DNA of 28,898 nt from contig CATZMG010000022.1 in the NCBI GenBank assembly GCA_958421655.1, positions 1 through 28,898 of the forward strand. The letters run 5' to 3'. A model generated the notes under the pieces. It saw only the letters and a program-made list of their open reading frames with translations. It ran no database searches and had not been told where the DNA came from. Made by a program: the position numbers and the translations under genes. Each line of letters opens with the position of its first letter. The first letter of the stretch is position 1. Source of the DNA: an uncultured Collinsella sp. Lineage in GTDB: Bacteria; Actinomycetota; Coriobacteriia; Coriobacteriales; Coriobacteriaceae. This document shows positions 1 through 8,207 of this stretch, piece after piece.

Positions 1-188
1 ACGAGCGGGGGCTCCTGTCTTTTTAGTGCCCTCGGATTGGGTCATAGTGTCTGTCTGCGCCAAAACATCGGCGTTTTTGTTGTTGGTAGCCGTTGGCGAT
101 GCGGCGGTTAGGGACGTTCCTTTTCTGCCGGCACCTGGGGACACTCCTTAGTCGTTGGGTGTTCCTATAGTTTTGTCAACCGTCGGGG

Positions 189-1322
189 CTACTCCCGGTA
201 GGGCACCCGGTCGCGCATCACGGCGTATATCGCCCTGAGCCGCTTCCTCGCGACGGCCTTGAGCGCCCGCCCGTGCCCCATGCCCCGCGCCCTGCGGGCC
301 CGGTAGTACTCGCCGTAGCGCCCCGAGGACCTCACCAGGCTGTTGCACGAGAAGATCAGCAGGGACTTGAGCCTCGCGTCGCCGCGCCTGGACGCCCTGA
401 CCGACCTCACCGACGTTCCGGAGCTCCTCACCCTCGGGGCTATGCCGCGGTACGAGGCCAGGTGGTCGTGGTCCGGGAACCTCCCGATGTCGACCGACAC
501 CGCGAGCTGCGCCGCGGTCCTCGGGCCGATGCCGGGCACGGTGAGCAGGCACGCGTAGGTCTCGTCGCCCTCGAGCGGCGCCGCCGTCTCGGCCTCGAGG
601 GCCCCGGCCTCGTCGAGGGCCTCCGATATCCGGGCGGCCAGGAACCTGACCTGCCTGTTCTCGGCCTCGACGAGCGCCGGCGGGGGCGCGGTGGAGGCGG
701 CCGCGGCCTCCCCGGCGGCCTCGGCCCGCGGGCCCCCGGCCCCGGAGCGGGCGATCCCCCACGCCCCGCCGAACCCGGCGAGCAGCTCCAGCCACCGCCG
801 GTCCGACAGGTCGACCGCGGCCTCGAGGGCCGGGCAGGACTCGAGCAGCACCGCGCGCAGGCGGTTCTTGTCCCTGGTCGCGCAGGCGACGACGTGGTCG
901 CGCTGCGACGAGAGGGCGCGGGCGGCCTCGAGGGCCTCGCCGCGGCCCGGGACCCCCGACAGGGAGTCCGGCACGCCCGGGGCGGTCCGCGCGATCACCG
1001 CGGCGTCGCGCTCGTCGGTCTTGGCCTCGCCGGCGAACAGGCCCGCGGCGCGGCTGGCGGCGAGCCCGGGCAGGTGGGCGACCCCGAGCCCCGCGGCGCG
1101 GGCCCGCCTCACGGCGAGGGACCCTATGTTGCGGAACTGGTCGACGACGACGAGCGTGCCGGCGGGCGCGGAGGCGAACAGCGCGTCGAGCTCGGCCTCC
1201 CTGTTGCGGACGGGGGCGCTGGCCAGCACCTCCCCGTCGCGGTCGACCAGGCAGGCCCAGTGCGATGACTTGCCGACGTCCAGGCCGAGCACGGCCGCGG
1301 GCCTGGTGGATGGCGCTTTCAC
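189..1322 (-). CDS. IS110-family transposase (DEDD recombinase)
   Basis: The protein is 377 residues if it starts at the GTG at 1322, which is preceded by GGAAGG at a good distance. The reading frame stays open upstream to 1595, but that part is low-complexity and Arg-rich and is taken as an artefact of high G+C. The N-terminal RuvC-like DEDD domain begins with LGLDVGKSSHW (first Asp) and continues to AKTDERDAAVIA with further acidic residues. The C-terminal Transposase_20 domain contains LTVPGIGPRTAAQLAVSVDI, a helix-hairpin-helix type segment, and later a conserved Ser region (SSGTSVRS). Length and domain order are normal, so the enzyme looks intact. Family members recombine DNA between the element and its target, guided by an RNA from the non-coding end. 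No accessory gene is present. Confidence 0.93.
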   Translation of the reverse strand: MKAPSTRPAAVLGLDVGKSSHWACLVDRDGEVLASAPVRNREAELDALFASAPAGTLVVVDQFRNIGSLAVRRARAAGLGVAHLPGLAASRAAGLFAGEAKTDERDAAVIARTAPGVPDSLSGVPGRGEALEAARALSSQRDHVVACATRDKNRLRAVLLESCPALEAAVDLSDRRWLELLAGFGGAWGIARSGAGGPRAEAAGEAAAASTAPPPALVEAENRQVRFLAARISEALDEAGALEAETAAPLEGDETYACLLTVPGIGPRTAAQLAVSVDIGRFPDHDHLASYRGIAPRVRSSGTSVRSVRASRRGDARLKSLLIFSCNSLVRSSGRYGEYYRARRARGMGHGRALKAVARKRLRAIYAVMRDRVPYRE

Positions 1323-1579
1323 GGTGGTATCCTTCCGGTAGTCGTTCGACCGGATGGCCTCCCCCTCGGCACTCACATTACCAGCCGCGGCACCTGCCCG
1401 GCACTTTCCTATCAGCCGTCGGGGGCGGCGCGTCCCGCGCCGGCAGCACCCAACGGGCCCTCTCGGGGGCAGGGACGTTCGGCCGTGCGCGGGCGCCCGG
1501 TCGGCGGCCCGTTCTGGGCGCGCCTCAATCGTAGCCCGAGACGGTCCCGGGCTGACAATTTCGACTGTAATGGACGTTC
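1323..1579 (-). ncRNA. candidate IS110 bridge RNA region
   Basis: This is the non-coding stretch 5' of the transposase, where IS110-group elements encode their bridge RNA. It contains several local inverted repeats: a perfect 7-bp stem CGGCGCG/CGCGCCG with a TCC loop at 1426-1442, and AGCCCG/CGGGCT arms at 1533-1553. An exact copy of AGGGACGTTC at 1471-1480 matches the left flank of the element at 110-119, as expected for a guide segment in a target-binding loop. CACCCAACG at 1447-1455 is complementary to CGTTGGGTG at 153-161, near the opposite end. RNA limits cannot be set from sequence alone, and the function is inferred from family knowledge plus these matches. Confidence 0.45.
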
Positions 1580-1607
1580 TTGTTTGACTAGTCATTTAAG
1601 AACGTCC
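1572..1607. repeat. REP-like palindrome at IS insertion site
   Basis: The arms GGACGTTCTT (1572-1581) and AAGAACGTCC (1598-1607) pair perfectly. Between them lies a second perfect palindrome, TGACTAGTCA (1585-1594). A partial copy of the outer arm (GGGACGTTC) sits on the other side of the insertion sequence at 111-119. The simplest reading is an intergenic palindromic repeat that was the insertion target. REP-like palindromes are known targets of some IS110 elements, such as IS621. Confidence 0.6.
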
Positions 1608-1675
1608 CCAATGACTATTCGTATTGTTAATTTGTGCGGGTTGTGGTTTTGTGACCTGCTGAAATTTAGGATACT

Positions 1676-1772
1676 GTACAACTGTACGCTAACTCATCTT
1701 CGTAGTATATTGCTACCCGCAAAACTCAATACCATTGTGCCGCGAGGCACTAAAGCGCCTACGTACAATGGT
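1676..1772 (+). promoter_or_regulatory. leader of the yhgE pair with inverted repeats
   Basis: Two inverted repeats lie between the insertion sequence and the first yhgE gene. One is GTACA-AC-TGTAC at 1676-1687. The other has arms ACCATTGT (1731-1738) and ACAATGGT (1765-1772), which brackets the possible ATG at 1768. They could be operator sites, but no regulator gene is adjacent and no clear promoter hexamers are seen. Confidence 0.3.
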
Positions 1773-4584
1773 TGTCGATAGTACGATTCGATTCAACGAC
1801 AGGATGGATGGTCCAAGCGTGAGTCTCGGCAGCAAACTATCCAATGCAAAGGTCTCCTTTGCGATATTTAAGCGCGACATTAAGCGACTGCTTGTGAACC
1901 CCGTCGCCTTGGTGGTTACCCTCGGCGTGTGTGTTATTCCCTCGCTGTATGCTTGGTACAACATCGTGGCAAACTGGGATCCGTACGGAAACACCCAGGG
2001 CATCAAGATTGCTATCGCTAACAACGACCAGGGAACCCAAAACGACCTGGTGAGCGAGCTCAATGCGGGCGACCAGGTTGTCGATCAGCTCAAGGAAAAC
2101 GATCAGTTGGGCTGGACCTTCGTCGACTCGGCGGCTGATGCCAAAGAGGGCGTCGAGAGCGGGGAGTACTACGCCGCCATCGTGATCCCCAAGAACTTCT
2201 CCGACAATCTTGTCTCGATGCTCGATGGCAATTACCGCCAGCCCAAGCTTACGTATTACGTTAACGAGAAGAAGAGCGCCATTGCGCCCAAGGTGACCGA
2301 TACCGGCGCCAATACTATCGAGGAGCAGATCAATTCGGAGTTTGTCTCCACGGTGGGCGAGACCGTAGCGGGCATCGCCAAAGATGCCGGCATCGATTTT
2401 AAGGATAAGACCGCCCAGGTTCAGGATTCGCTGACGAGTTCGGTGTCTGAGGCATCCGGTACCTTGAGCGAGGTTCGCGATTCGATCAACGACATGAACA
2501 CCGCTATCGACAAAACGAGCGGTGCCATCGCCTCGGCGGATGGGGCGCTGGCCGGTTTGCAGGGTCAGACGCCTTCGCTGACTCAAGCGATCTCCCAAGG
2601 CAACGACCTGTTGGGCGAAGCACGCACCACCGCGGGCAAATCGATCACCTCGCTCTCAAAGGCGCTTTCGGAGGGAAGTGTTGCACTGTCCAAGACGTCG
2701 GCTTCGGCGAACGCTGCGGTCGGAAAGATGACGGGAGCCTTGACGTCTACGACCACTCGCATCGACAACTCGCTCGAATCGCTTCAAACGACAATTGACC
2801 ACAACAACGCGCTGATCGACCGCCTGCAGAAGTTGGCGGACAGCGTGCCGACGGGCTCGGAGGAAATCAACGCGCTCATCGCGTCGACGATCGATACGCT
2901 TCGAGGACAAAACGAAAGCCTCCAGGCCGTCAAGGACAATCTCTCGGCGCAGTCGAGTGCTATTGCGAATGACGCTTCGGCCGTTTCGAGCGCCAGCGAC
3001 GCTATCAATACTGCAATTCAGACCGGCACGACCAACATCAGCCAGGCTCAGATGGATCTTGGTCAAAATGCGCTGCCGAAGGCTTCCAGCGCGCTCGACT
3101 CTTTCTCGGTTGTATCGGGCGACCTAACCGGTATCGTGTCGGGCCTCACGCCTACAATCGCCAATGCGCGCGGTACGCTATCGCAGCTCGATGCTACGCT
3201 CAAGCAGGCCAAGACCACGCTGTCCCAGACCGATACCTCGCTTGCCAAGGTCCAGGACAAACTTGCGACCGCTGCCAACGACATCGCGGCGCTGCAGACC
3301 TCCGAGTCCATGGGCGAGCTGTCTGATCTGATGGGCGTCGATGTCAATGACGTGACAGATTTCATGGCATCTCCGGTTGAGTTGACGTCCAAGTCGATCT
3401 ATCCGGTCAAGAGCTTTGGTTCGGGCATCGCTCCCTTCTACACTAATCTGGCGCTTTGGGTGGGCGGTTACGTACTCATCGCCATCTACAAGCTCGAGGT
3501 CGATCGCGAGGGCATTGGCAGCTTTACGGCGCGCCAGGGCTACTTCGGCCGTTGGATGCTCCTGGTGATCTTGGGCGCGCTCCAGGCCATCATCGTGACG
3601 GTGGGCGATCTGGTGATTGGCGTGCAGTGCATCAACCCGCTGCTGTTCGTGCTGGGTGGCATCGCCATCTCGTTTACGTACGTCAACATCATCTATGCGC
3701 TGTCCACCACGTTTAAGCATATCGGCAAGGCTATCGGTGTCATTCTTGTCATCGTGCAGATCCCGGGTTCGTCGGGCATGTACCCCATCGAGATGATGCC
3801 CGGCTTCTTCCAATGGCTGCATCCGCTGCTACCCTTTACCTACGGCATCAATCTGCTGCGCGAGACCGTCGGCGGCATGTACTCGTACAACTACCTGTTC
3901 AACCTGTGCATTTTGGGCGTGTTCCTTGCCATCGCACTCTTTATCGGCTTGCAGCTGCGTCCGCTGCTGCTCAACCTCAACCTGCTCTTTGACAGGCAGC
4001 TTTCCACGACAGGCCTTATGATCTGCGAGTCCAATGACCTGCCGCGCCAGCGCTATTCGCTGCGTACGGCCATGCGCGTCATACTCGATTCCGATTCGTA
4101 CCGTCGTGAGCTGCTCGAACATGCAGTGGCTTTTGAGCATCGTTACCCGTACTACATCAAAGGCGGCTTTGCTGCCGTGGTGGGCGTGCAGGTGCTGATC
4201 TTTGTGCTCTCGACGGTTCTCGATATCGACAATAACGGCAAGATCATCTTGCTGGTCATTTGGATCATTTCGGTTATTGCCATCTGCGGCTGGCTGATCA
4301 ATATCGAGTACATCCGCGCAAGCCTCAACACCCAGATGCGCATCTCGGCGCTTTCGGACGAGGACCTACGCCGCGAGATGCGCGAGCACACGGCCGCCAT
4401 TCCGGCTGCCCGTCGCATGTTTGGCCTGAATGCCAGCGAGCGAGGCTCTAAATCCAAGGTTCAGGCTGCCGACCAGCCCATCCACGACAATATGCACCAT
4501 GTGCCCGCGAACGGGGACGACACGTTTGTGATGAATGAGGATGGCGCCCCGCTTGGCAAGCACTCAAAAGGAGGTGAGGCATAA
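1768..4584 (+). CDS. YhgE/Pip family membrane protein, long form
   Basis: The protein has about 938 residues. One N-terminal membrane segment (about 43-65) is followed by the family signature around WDPYGNT (about 70-76). Next comes a large extracellular region, mostly Ala/Ser/Thr-rich coiled coil (about 210-530). A C-terminal set of about six membrane segments follows (about 550-740), of ABC-2 type. Compared with its neighbour it carries an extra tail of roughly 180 residues with two more membrane helices and a hydrophilic cytoplasmic end. Family members include the phage receptor Pip and type VII secretion EsaA, but no secretion genes are visible here, so the role is unknown. The start is uncertain: TTG 1735, ATG 1768, ATG 1804 and GTG 1819 are all possible and none has a strong ribosome binding site. 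It is directly followed by the second copy. Confidence 0.85.
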   Translation: MVVDSTIRFNDRMDGPSVSLGSKLSNAKVSFAIFKRDIKRLLVNPVALVVTLGVCVIPSLYAWYNIVANWDPYGNTQGIKIAIANNDQGTQNDLVSELNAGDQVVDQLKENDQLGWTFVDSAADAKEGVESGEYYAAIVIPKNFSDNLVSMLDGNYRQPKLTYYVNEKKSAIAPKVTDTGANTIEEQINSEFVSTVGETVAGIAKDAGIDFKDKTAQVQDSLTSSVSEASGTLSEVRDSINDMNTAIDKTSGAIASADGALAGLQGQTPSLTQAISQGNDLLGEARTTAGKSITSLSKALSEGSVALSKTSASANAAVGKMTGALTSTTTRIDNSLESLQTTIDHNNALIDRLQKLADSVPTGSEEINALIASTIDTLRGQNESLQAVKDNLSAQSSAIANDASAVSSASDAINTAIQTGTTNISQAQMDLGQNALPKASSALDSFSVVSGDLTGIVSGLTPTIANARGTLSQLDATLKQAKTTLSQTDTSLAKVQDKLATAANDIAALQTSESMGELSDLMGVDVNDVTDFMASPVELTSKSIYPVKSFGSGIAPFYTNLALWVGGYVLIAIYKLEVDREGIGSFTARQGYFGRWMLLVILGALQAIIVTVGDLVIGVQCINPLLFVLGGIAISFTYVNIIYALSTTFKHIGKAIGVILVIVQIPGSSGMYPIEMMPGFFQWLHPLLPFTYGINLLRETVGGMYSYNYLFNLCILGVFLAIALFIGLQLRPLLLNLNLLFDRQLSTTGLMICESNDLPRQRYSLRTAMRVILDSDSYRRELLEHAVAFEHRYPYYIKGGFAAVVGVQVLIFVLSTVLDIDNNGKIILLVIWIISVIAICGWLINIEYIRASLNTQMRISALSDEDLRREMREHTAAIPAARRMFGLNASERGSKSKVQAADQPIHDNMHHVPANGDDTFVMNEDGAPLGKHSKGGEA

Positions 4585-6774
4585 ATGAAGAACATCCTGC
4601 ATCTGTTTAAGCGCGACGTCCAAAACGTGTCTCACTCCGTGATCGGCATGATTGTCGTGATGGGTCTGATCATCGTGCCGTGCCTCTACGCATGGTTTAA
4701 CATCGCCGGCAGTTGGGACCCGTACGGAAATACCGGAAACCTTAAGATTGCCGTGGTCAATACCGACGAGGGTTACGAGAGCGATCTGATTCCCGTCGAG
4801 GTCAACGTGGGTGAAAACGTTACCGCCGCTCTGCGTGGTAACGAGAACTTTGACTGGGTTGTGCTCAACAATCGCGATAAGGCTATCGACGGTGTTAAGT
4901 CGGGCGCTTACTATGCGGCCGTCGTAATCCCCAAGAGCTTTAGCTCCGACATGATGACGCTCTTCTCGACCGACGTGAAACACGCCGATATCGAGTTCTA
5001 TGAGAACCAGAAGGCCAACGCCATCGCCCAGATCGTGACCGAAAAGGGCTCGAGTGCCGTTCAGAGCCAGGTTAACGAGACCTTTACCAAGACCATCACG
5101 ACCATCGGTCTTAAGACGGTTTCCAGCCTGCTCGATTACATGAGTACCGACCAGGTCAGCAACTTTATCGCCAACCTGTCCTCGACGCTTGGCGACTCGG
5201 TTCAGGACCTGCAGGACATCAAGGCCAGCGCTACTTCGCTTGCGGGCATTTTAAGCTCGACCTCCGATTCGCTGACGTCGGCGGGCGGCCTGCTCAAGCA
5301 GACCGGAACTACCGAGCAGTCGGTGAAGCAGCTGATGGAGCATGCCGAGAGCGGTATCGGTGATTCGGAGCAAGCGCTCAAGGCTGCCAGCGATGCCATT
5401 GATGCCGCGATTGATGGAAGTGCCGGGTCATTCGACAACGTGTCCACCGAGCTCGCAAAGGCCTTTGACGCCGCGAACCAGCATGTTGATCTGACAGTAT
5501 CGCAACTCAACGATGGCGCCGCGTCGCTCAATGCGCGTGCCGATGAGATTGACGCTGCGGCAGATAAGCTCCGCAGCCTTGCCGGCCAGGTGGGTAACGA
5601 CAAGCTCAAGGAAGGTCTCGAGACCGTTGCTACGTCTCTTGGCAGAACTGCGGAGGAGTACCGCAACAATGCCAAGGAGCTGACGAGCATCGCGACGTCG
5701 CTCTCGGACAGCATGGCAAAGGTTAACGATGTCCGCGCCGAAACCGACCAGGCGATCGCCGACGCCAAGGCGGGTGTTTCAGGTGCCAAGATCGATTACG
5801 ACTCCACGTTCTCGGCCAAGGCAAAGGAGCTCAAGAAGACCATCTCGGGCGTTTTGGATTCGCTGAACGGTATTTCGAACGATCTGGATAGTGCTGTTGC
5901 CGGCCTGACCGACGCATCCGGTTCGCTGGCAAAGGGCCTCTCCAAGGCTGCAAAGCTGGTCAACAAGGCTTCTGATCAGCTGGGCGAGGCGTCGGACAAG
6001 ATTAGCGCTTTCAAGGACGAGCTCGATGGTGCCCTTATGTCGGACGATCTGGCCACGATCAAGACGATGATTGGCAACGATCCCGAGGGTTTGGCCGTGT
6101 CGCTTTCCGGCCCCGTCGCGCTCGATCGCAAGCCGGTCTATCCGATCCGCAATTACGGTTCGGCCATGGCGCCGTTCTATACGATCCTGTCGCTGTGGGT
6201 GGGCTCGATCGTGCTGGCAGCCATGATGAAGGTGTCGGTTGACGATGAGCTCATCAACGAGCTCATTCCCGTGCGCCTGCACGAGATCTACCTGGGCCGC
6301 TACCTGTTCTTTGGCGGTCTGGCCCTGCTGCAGGCAACGCTCGTGTGCGCGGGCGACATCCTGTTCTTTGGCATCCAGTGCGACGACCCGCTGCAGTTTG
6401 TGCTGGCGGGCTGGGTCGCGAGTCTCGTGTTCTCCAATATCGTCTACACGCTTACGGTTTCGTTTGGCGATATCGGCAAGGCGCTCGCCGTCGTGCTGCT
6501 GGTCATGCAGGTCGGCGGTTCGGGCGGCACGTTCCCCATCGAGATGACCGGCCCCGTGTTCCAGGCGATCTATCCGTTCCTGCCGTTTACTCACGGCATC
6601 AACGCCATGCACGCCGCCATGGCTGGTGCGTACCACATGGAGTACTGGATTGAGCTGGGCATTCTGGCGAGCTATCTGATCCCGTCACTGGCCCTGGGTG
6701 TGGTCTTCCGCCGCCCAGTCATCAAAGCCAACGACTGGATCATCGAAAAGCTGGAGAGCACTAAATTGATCTAG
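4585..6774 (+). CDS. YhgE/Pip family membrane protein, short form
   Basis: The protein has 729 residues and is a paralogue of the preceding gene. It has one N-terminal membrane helix (about 18-38), the shared WDPYGNT segment (44-50) and a long Ala/Ser-rich extracellular coiled-coil region (about 185-500). At the C-terminus is an ABC-2-like block of about six helices (about 530-710), without the extra tail of the first copy. The ATG follows the upstream stop with no gap (TAAATG), and its ribosome binding site AAGGAGGTGAGG lies inside the upstream gene, so the two are translationally coupled. Two related subunits made from one message suggest a heteromeric complex spanning the envelope. This is inference, and no substrate can be assigned. 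Confidence 0.88.
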   Translation: MKNILHLFKRDVQNVSHSVIGMIVVMGLIIVPCLYAWFNIAGSWDPYGNTGNLKIAVVNTDEGYESDLIPVEVNVGENVTAALRGNENFDWVVLNNRDKAIDGVKSGAYYAAVVIPKSFSSDMMTLFSTDVKHADIEFYENQKANAIAQIVTEKGSSAVQSQVNETFTKTITTIGLKTVSSLLDYMSTDQVSNFIANLSSTLGDSVQDLQDIKASATSLAGILSSTSDSLTSAGGLLKQTGTTEQSVKQLMEHAESGIGDSEQALKAASDAIDAAIDGSAGSFDNVSTELAKAFDAANQHVDLTVSQLNDGAASLNARADEIDAAADKLRSLAGQVGNDKLKEGLETVATSLGRTAEEYRNNAKELTSIATSLSDSMAKVNDVRAETDQAIADAKAGVSGAKIDYDSTFSAKAKELKKTISGVLDSLNGISNDLDSAVAGLTDASGSLAKGLSKAAKLVNKASDQLGEASDKISAFKDELDGALMSDDLATIKTMIGNDPEGLAVSLSGPVALDRKPVYPIRNYGSAMAPFYTILSLWVGSIVLAAMMKVSVDDELINELIPVRLHEIYLGRYLFFGGLALLQATLVCAGDILFFGIQCDDPLQFVLAGWVASLVFSNIVYTLTVSFGDIGKALAVVLLVMQVGGSGGTFPIEMTGPVFQAIYPFLPFTHGINAMHAAMAGAYHMEYWIELGILASYLIPSLALGVVFRRPVIKANDWIIEKLESTKLI

Positions 6775-6801
6775 TTACGCGGTTTTACCAAACCGCGTAA
6801 C
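6774..6801 (+). terminator. hairpin after the yhgE pair
   Basis: A perfect 12-bp stem GTTACGCGGTTT/AAACCGCGTAAC with a TACC loop begins on the last base of the stop codon. There is no T tract after it, so it may act as a 3'-end stabiliser or a weak terminator. Confidence 0.55.
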
Positions 6802-6814
6802 GGCTCGACGCTGC

Positions 6815-6913
6815 AAACGACCCTAAGCGGCAATCTGACGTTCAATTTCAAGGGCGCGACCAGAAGGTCAGCGCCCTTTCATTTCACGTCACCTTGCTCG
6901 CTTAGGGTCGTTT
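6815..6913. repeat. 99-bp nested palindrome with inner terminator
   Basis: Outer arms of 15 bp pair perfectly (AAACGACCCTAAGCG at 6815-6829, CGCTTAGGGTCGTTT at 6899-6913). A middle pair TGACGT/ACGTCA lies at 6836-6841 and 6886-6891. An inner hairpin has arms AAGGGCGC/GCGCCCTT (6850-6857, 6871-6878) with GACC/GGTC inside and a T-rich tail. The inner part resembles a bidirectional terminator. The concentric outer arms are not needed for that role. The remaining sequence up to 7107 shows no gene. Confidence 0.7.
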
Positions 6914-7107
6914 TCGCTGACATTGCCGGAACATCGAGGTTTTTCTGTTCGATACTTTAGCGGGCTGGATTGCGATGCCGTGTTGGTTGTTGCTACAGTA
7001 GCGGGGCGTACCGGGGGTCCGGTGCGCCCTGTTTTTATTTGACCATGAGGCGGCACGCAGCCATACGCGTGCGGACACCACGCCCAGATTGAGTGCGAGG
7101 ATGTTCC

Positions 7108-8091
7108 ATGGCCCAATACGCTGCCAACGAAATCGAAAACATGCCTGATAGCCCTGTGGCCCGTGAGGATTTGGGCGCGGGCGGTATTCCCCGGGGTGCC
7201 GGCGCACGCTCGCCGCTGTTCTGGAAAGTTCTGCTATTTTCGGTGGCGGTCATCTGGGGCTACTCCTTTACCACTATGAAGGGCGCGCTCGACAACATTC
7301 CGGTGTTCGAGCTGGTCTACGTTCGCTTTCTCCCGGCATCACTGGTTATGTTTGCCATTTTCCATAAGCGCATCATCGCTCATTTCAATGCCCGCAACCT
7401 AATCGTCGGGCTTGGCATGGGCGCGCTCATGTGGGGTGCCTACGGTTTGCAGACGATCGGCCTGGCACAGACCACCGCAGGCAAAAGCGCGTTTTTGACG
7501 GGCACGTACTGCATCTTGGTTCCGTTTGCGAGCTACGTCCTAAGCGGCGAAAAGCTTACCCGTTACAACTTAGGCGCCGCGTTGCTGTGCCTGGCGGGCA
7601 TTGGCTTGGTGGCGCTCGATAGCGTCGAGTTCAATGCCGGCGATGCCATTACGCTGGGCGGCGCGGTCTTCTTTGCCATCCAGATGGCGGTGACCGCCAA
7701 GTACGGTCGCAAAATGGACATCAACGTCATCACGTTTTGGATGTTTGTGGGCAATGGCGTCTTGAGCCTGATCTCGTCGCTGTTGTTCGAGACCCAAGCG
7801 CCCTCGTCTGTATGGACGCCGGATTTTATCGGTGTAATGGTCTTTCTTTCGGTGGGTTGTACGTGTGTGGCCCTGCTCGTCCAAAACGTTGGATTGGCGC
7901 ACGTCCCGGCCTCGACGGGCTCGCTGCTCCTTTCGATGGAGTCGCCCTCGGGTGTGCTGTTCTCGGTGCTGTTGATGGGGGAGGCGCTCACCTCGCGCCT
8001 GCTTGCCGGCTTCGCGCTCATCTTCCTGTCGATTATCTTGAGCGAGACGCATTTCGATTTCTTGCGCCGAAAATCACACCCGCAATTGTAA
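7108..8091 (+). CDS. EamA/DMT-superfamily transporter
   Basis: The protein has 327 residues and about ten hydrophobic helices in two EamA repeats, the normal size and fold of drug/metabolite exporters. The first repeat begins near FWKVLLFSVAVIWGYSFTTM, with the conserved WG of helix 1 followed by FVRF-like VYVRFLPAS. The second repeat begins near AGDAITLGGAVFFAIQM, and the last helices carry the conserved MGEALTS segment. The start at 7108 is chosen because GAGG lies seven bases upstream; a GTG at 7093 would add five residues. A hydrophilic leader of about 35 residues precedes helix 1. The gene stands alone and ends in a clear terminator. The substrate cannot be told from sequence; members export amino acids, nucleosides or other small molecules. 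Confidence 0.88.
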   Translation: MAQYAANEIENMPDSPVAREDLGAGGIPRGAGARSPLFWKVLLFSVAVIWGYSFTTMKGALDNIPVFELVYVRFLPASLVMFAIFHKRIIAHFNARNLIVGLGMGALMWGAYGLQTIGLAQTTAGKSAFLTGTYCILVPFASYVLSGEKLTRYNLGAALLCLAGIGLVALDSVEFNAGDAITLGGAVFFAIQMAVTAKYGRKMDINVITFWMFVGNGVLSLISSLLFETQAPSSVWTPDFIGVMVFLSVGCTCVALLVQNVGLAHVPASTGSLLLSMESPSGVLFSVLLMGEALTSRLLAGFALIFLSIILSETHFDFLRRKSHPQL

Positions 8092-8103
8092 ACAACTTGT
8101 TGC

Positions 8104-8130
8104 GCCGCCCTCCCAGGGCGGCATTTTTTA
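8104..8130 (+). terminator. rho-independent terminator
   Basis: A stem of GCCGCCCT and AGGGCGGC with a three-base loop is followed by ATTTTTT, just after the EamA transporter gene. Confidence 0.9.
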
Positions 8131-8155
8131 TGTCATGCCCTTACAGTTGTGCCTT

Positions 8156-8177
8156 GCACTTTACGCTATCAAAGTGC
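8156..8177 (+). promoter_or_regulatory. inverted repeat upstream of the M20 gene
   Basis: GCACTTT and AAAGTGC form a perfect 7-bp inverted repeat with an 8-base spacer, about 30 bases before the start of the amidohydrolase gene. It could be an operator. The regulator is not known. Confidence 0.4.
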
Positions 8178-8207
8178 GTGCTGCAAAAACGTTACTGGAG
8201 GGCATCT

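Larger units (their letters stand above)
120..1579 (-). mobile_element. IS110-family insertion sequence
   Basis: The element is defined by an IS110-type transposase gene read on the minus strand plus non-coding ends. Its limits are inferred. The sequence GGACGTTC lies directly at both edges (112-119 and 1572-1579). Joining the outer flanks at these copies rebuilds an uninterrupted palindrome (GGGACGTTCTT, 14 bases, AAGAACGTCCC), so the element seems to have landed inside that palindrome. The repeat could instead be counted to either side, which shifts both edges by up to 8 bases. The interior is far richer in G+C than the flanks, a sign of recent arrival. About 257 bases are non-coding 5' of the transposase and about 70 bases 3' of it. 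That layout matches the IS110 group rather than the IS1111 group. No long terminal inverted repeats are seen, as usual for the family. Confidence 0.8.

Noticed and set aside
1..111. Possible tail of an upstream gene before the insertion sequence
   Set aside because: No frame with recognisable protein sequence or clear stop context was found.
1323..1595. Upstream extension of the transposase frame
   Set aside because: The added sequence is low-complexity and the GTG at 1322 has a proper ribosome binding site; the stretch fits the family's non-coding RNA end better.
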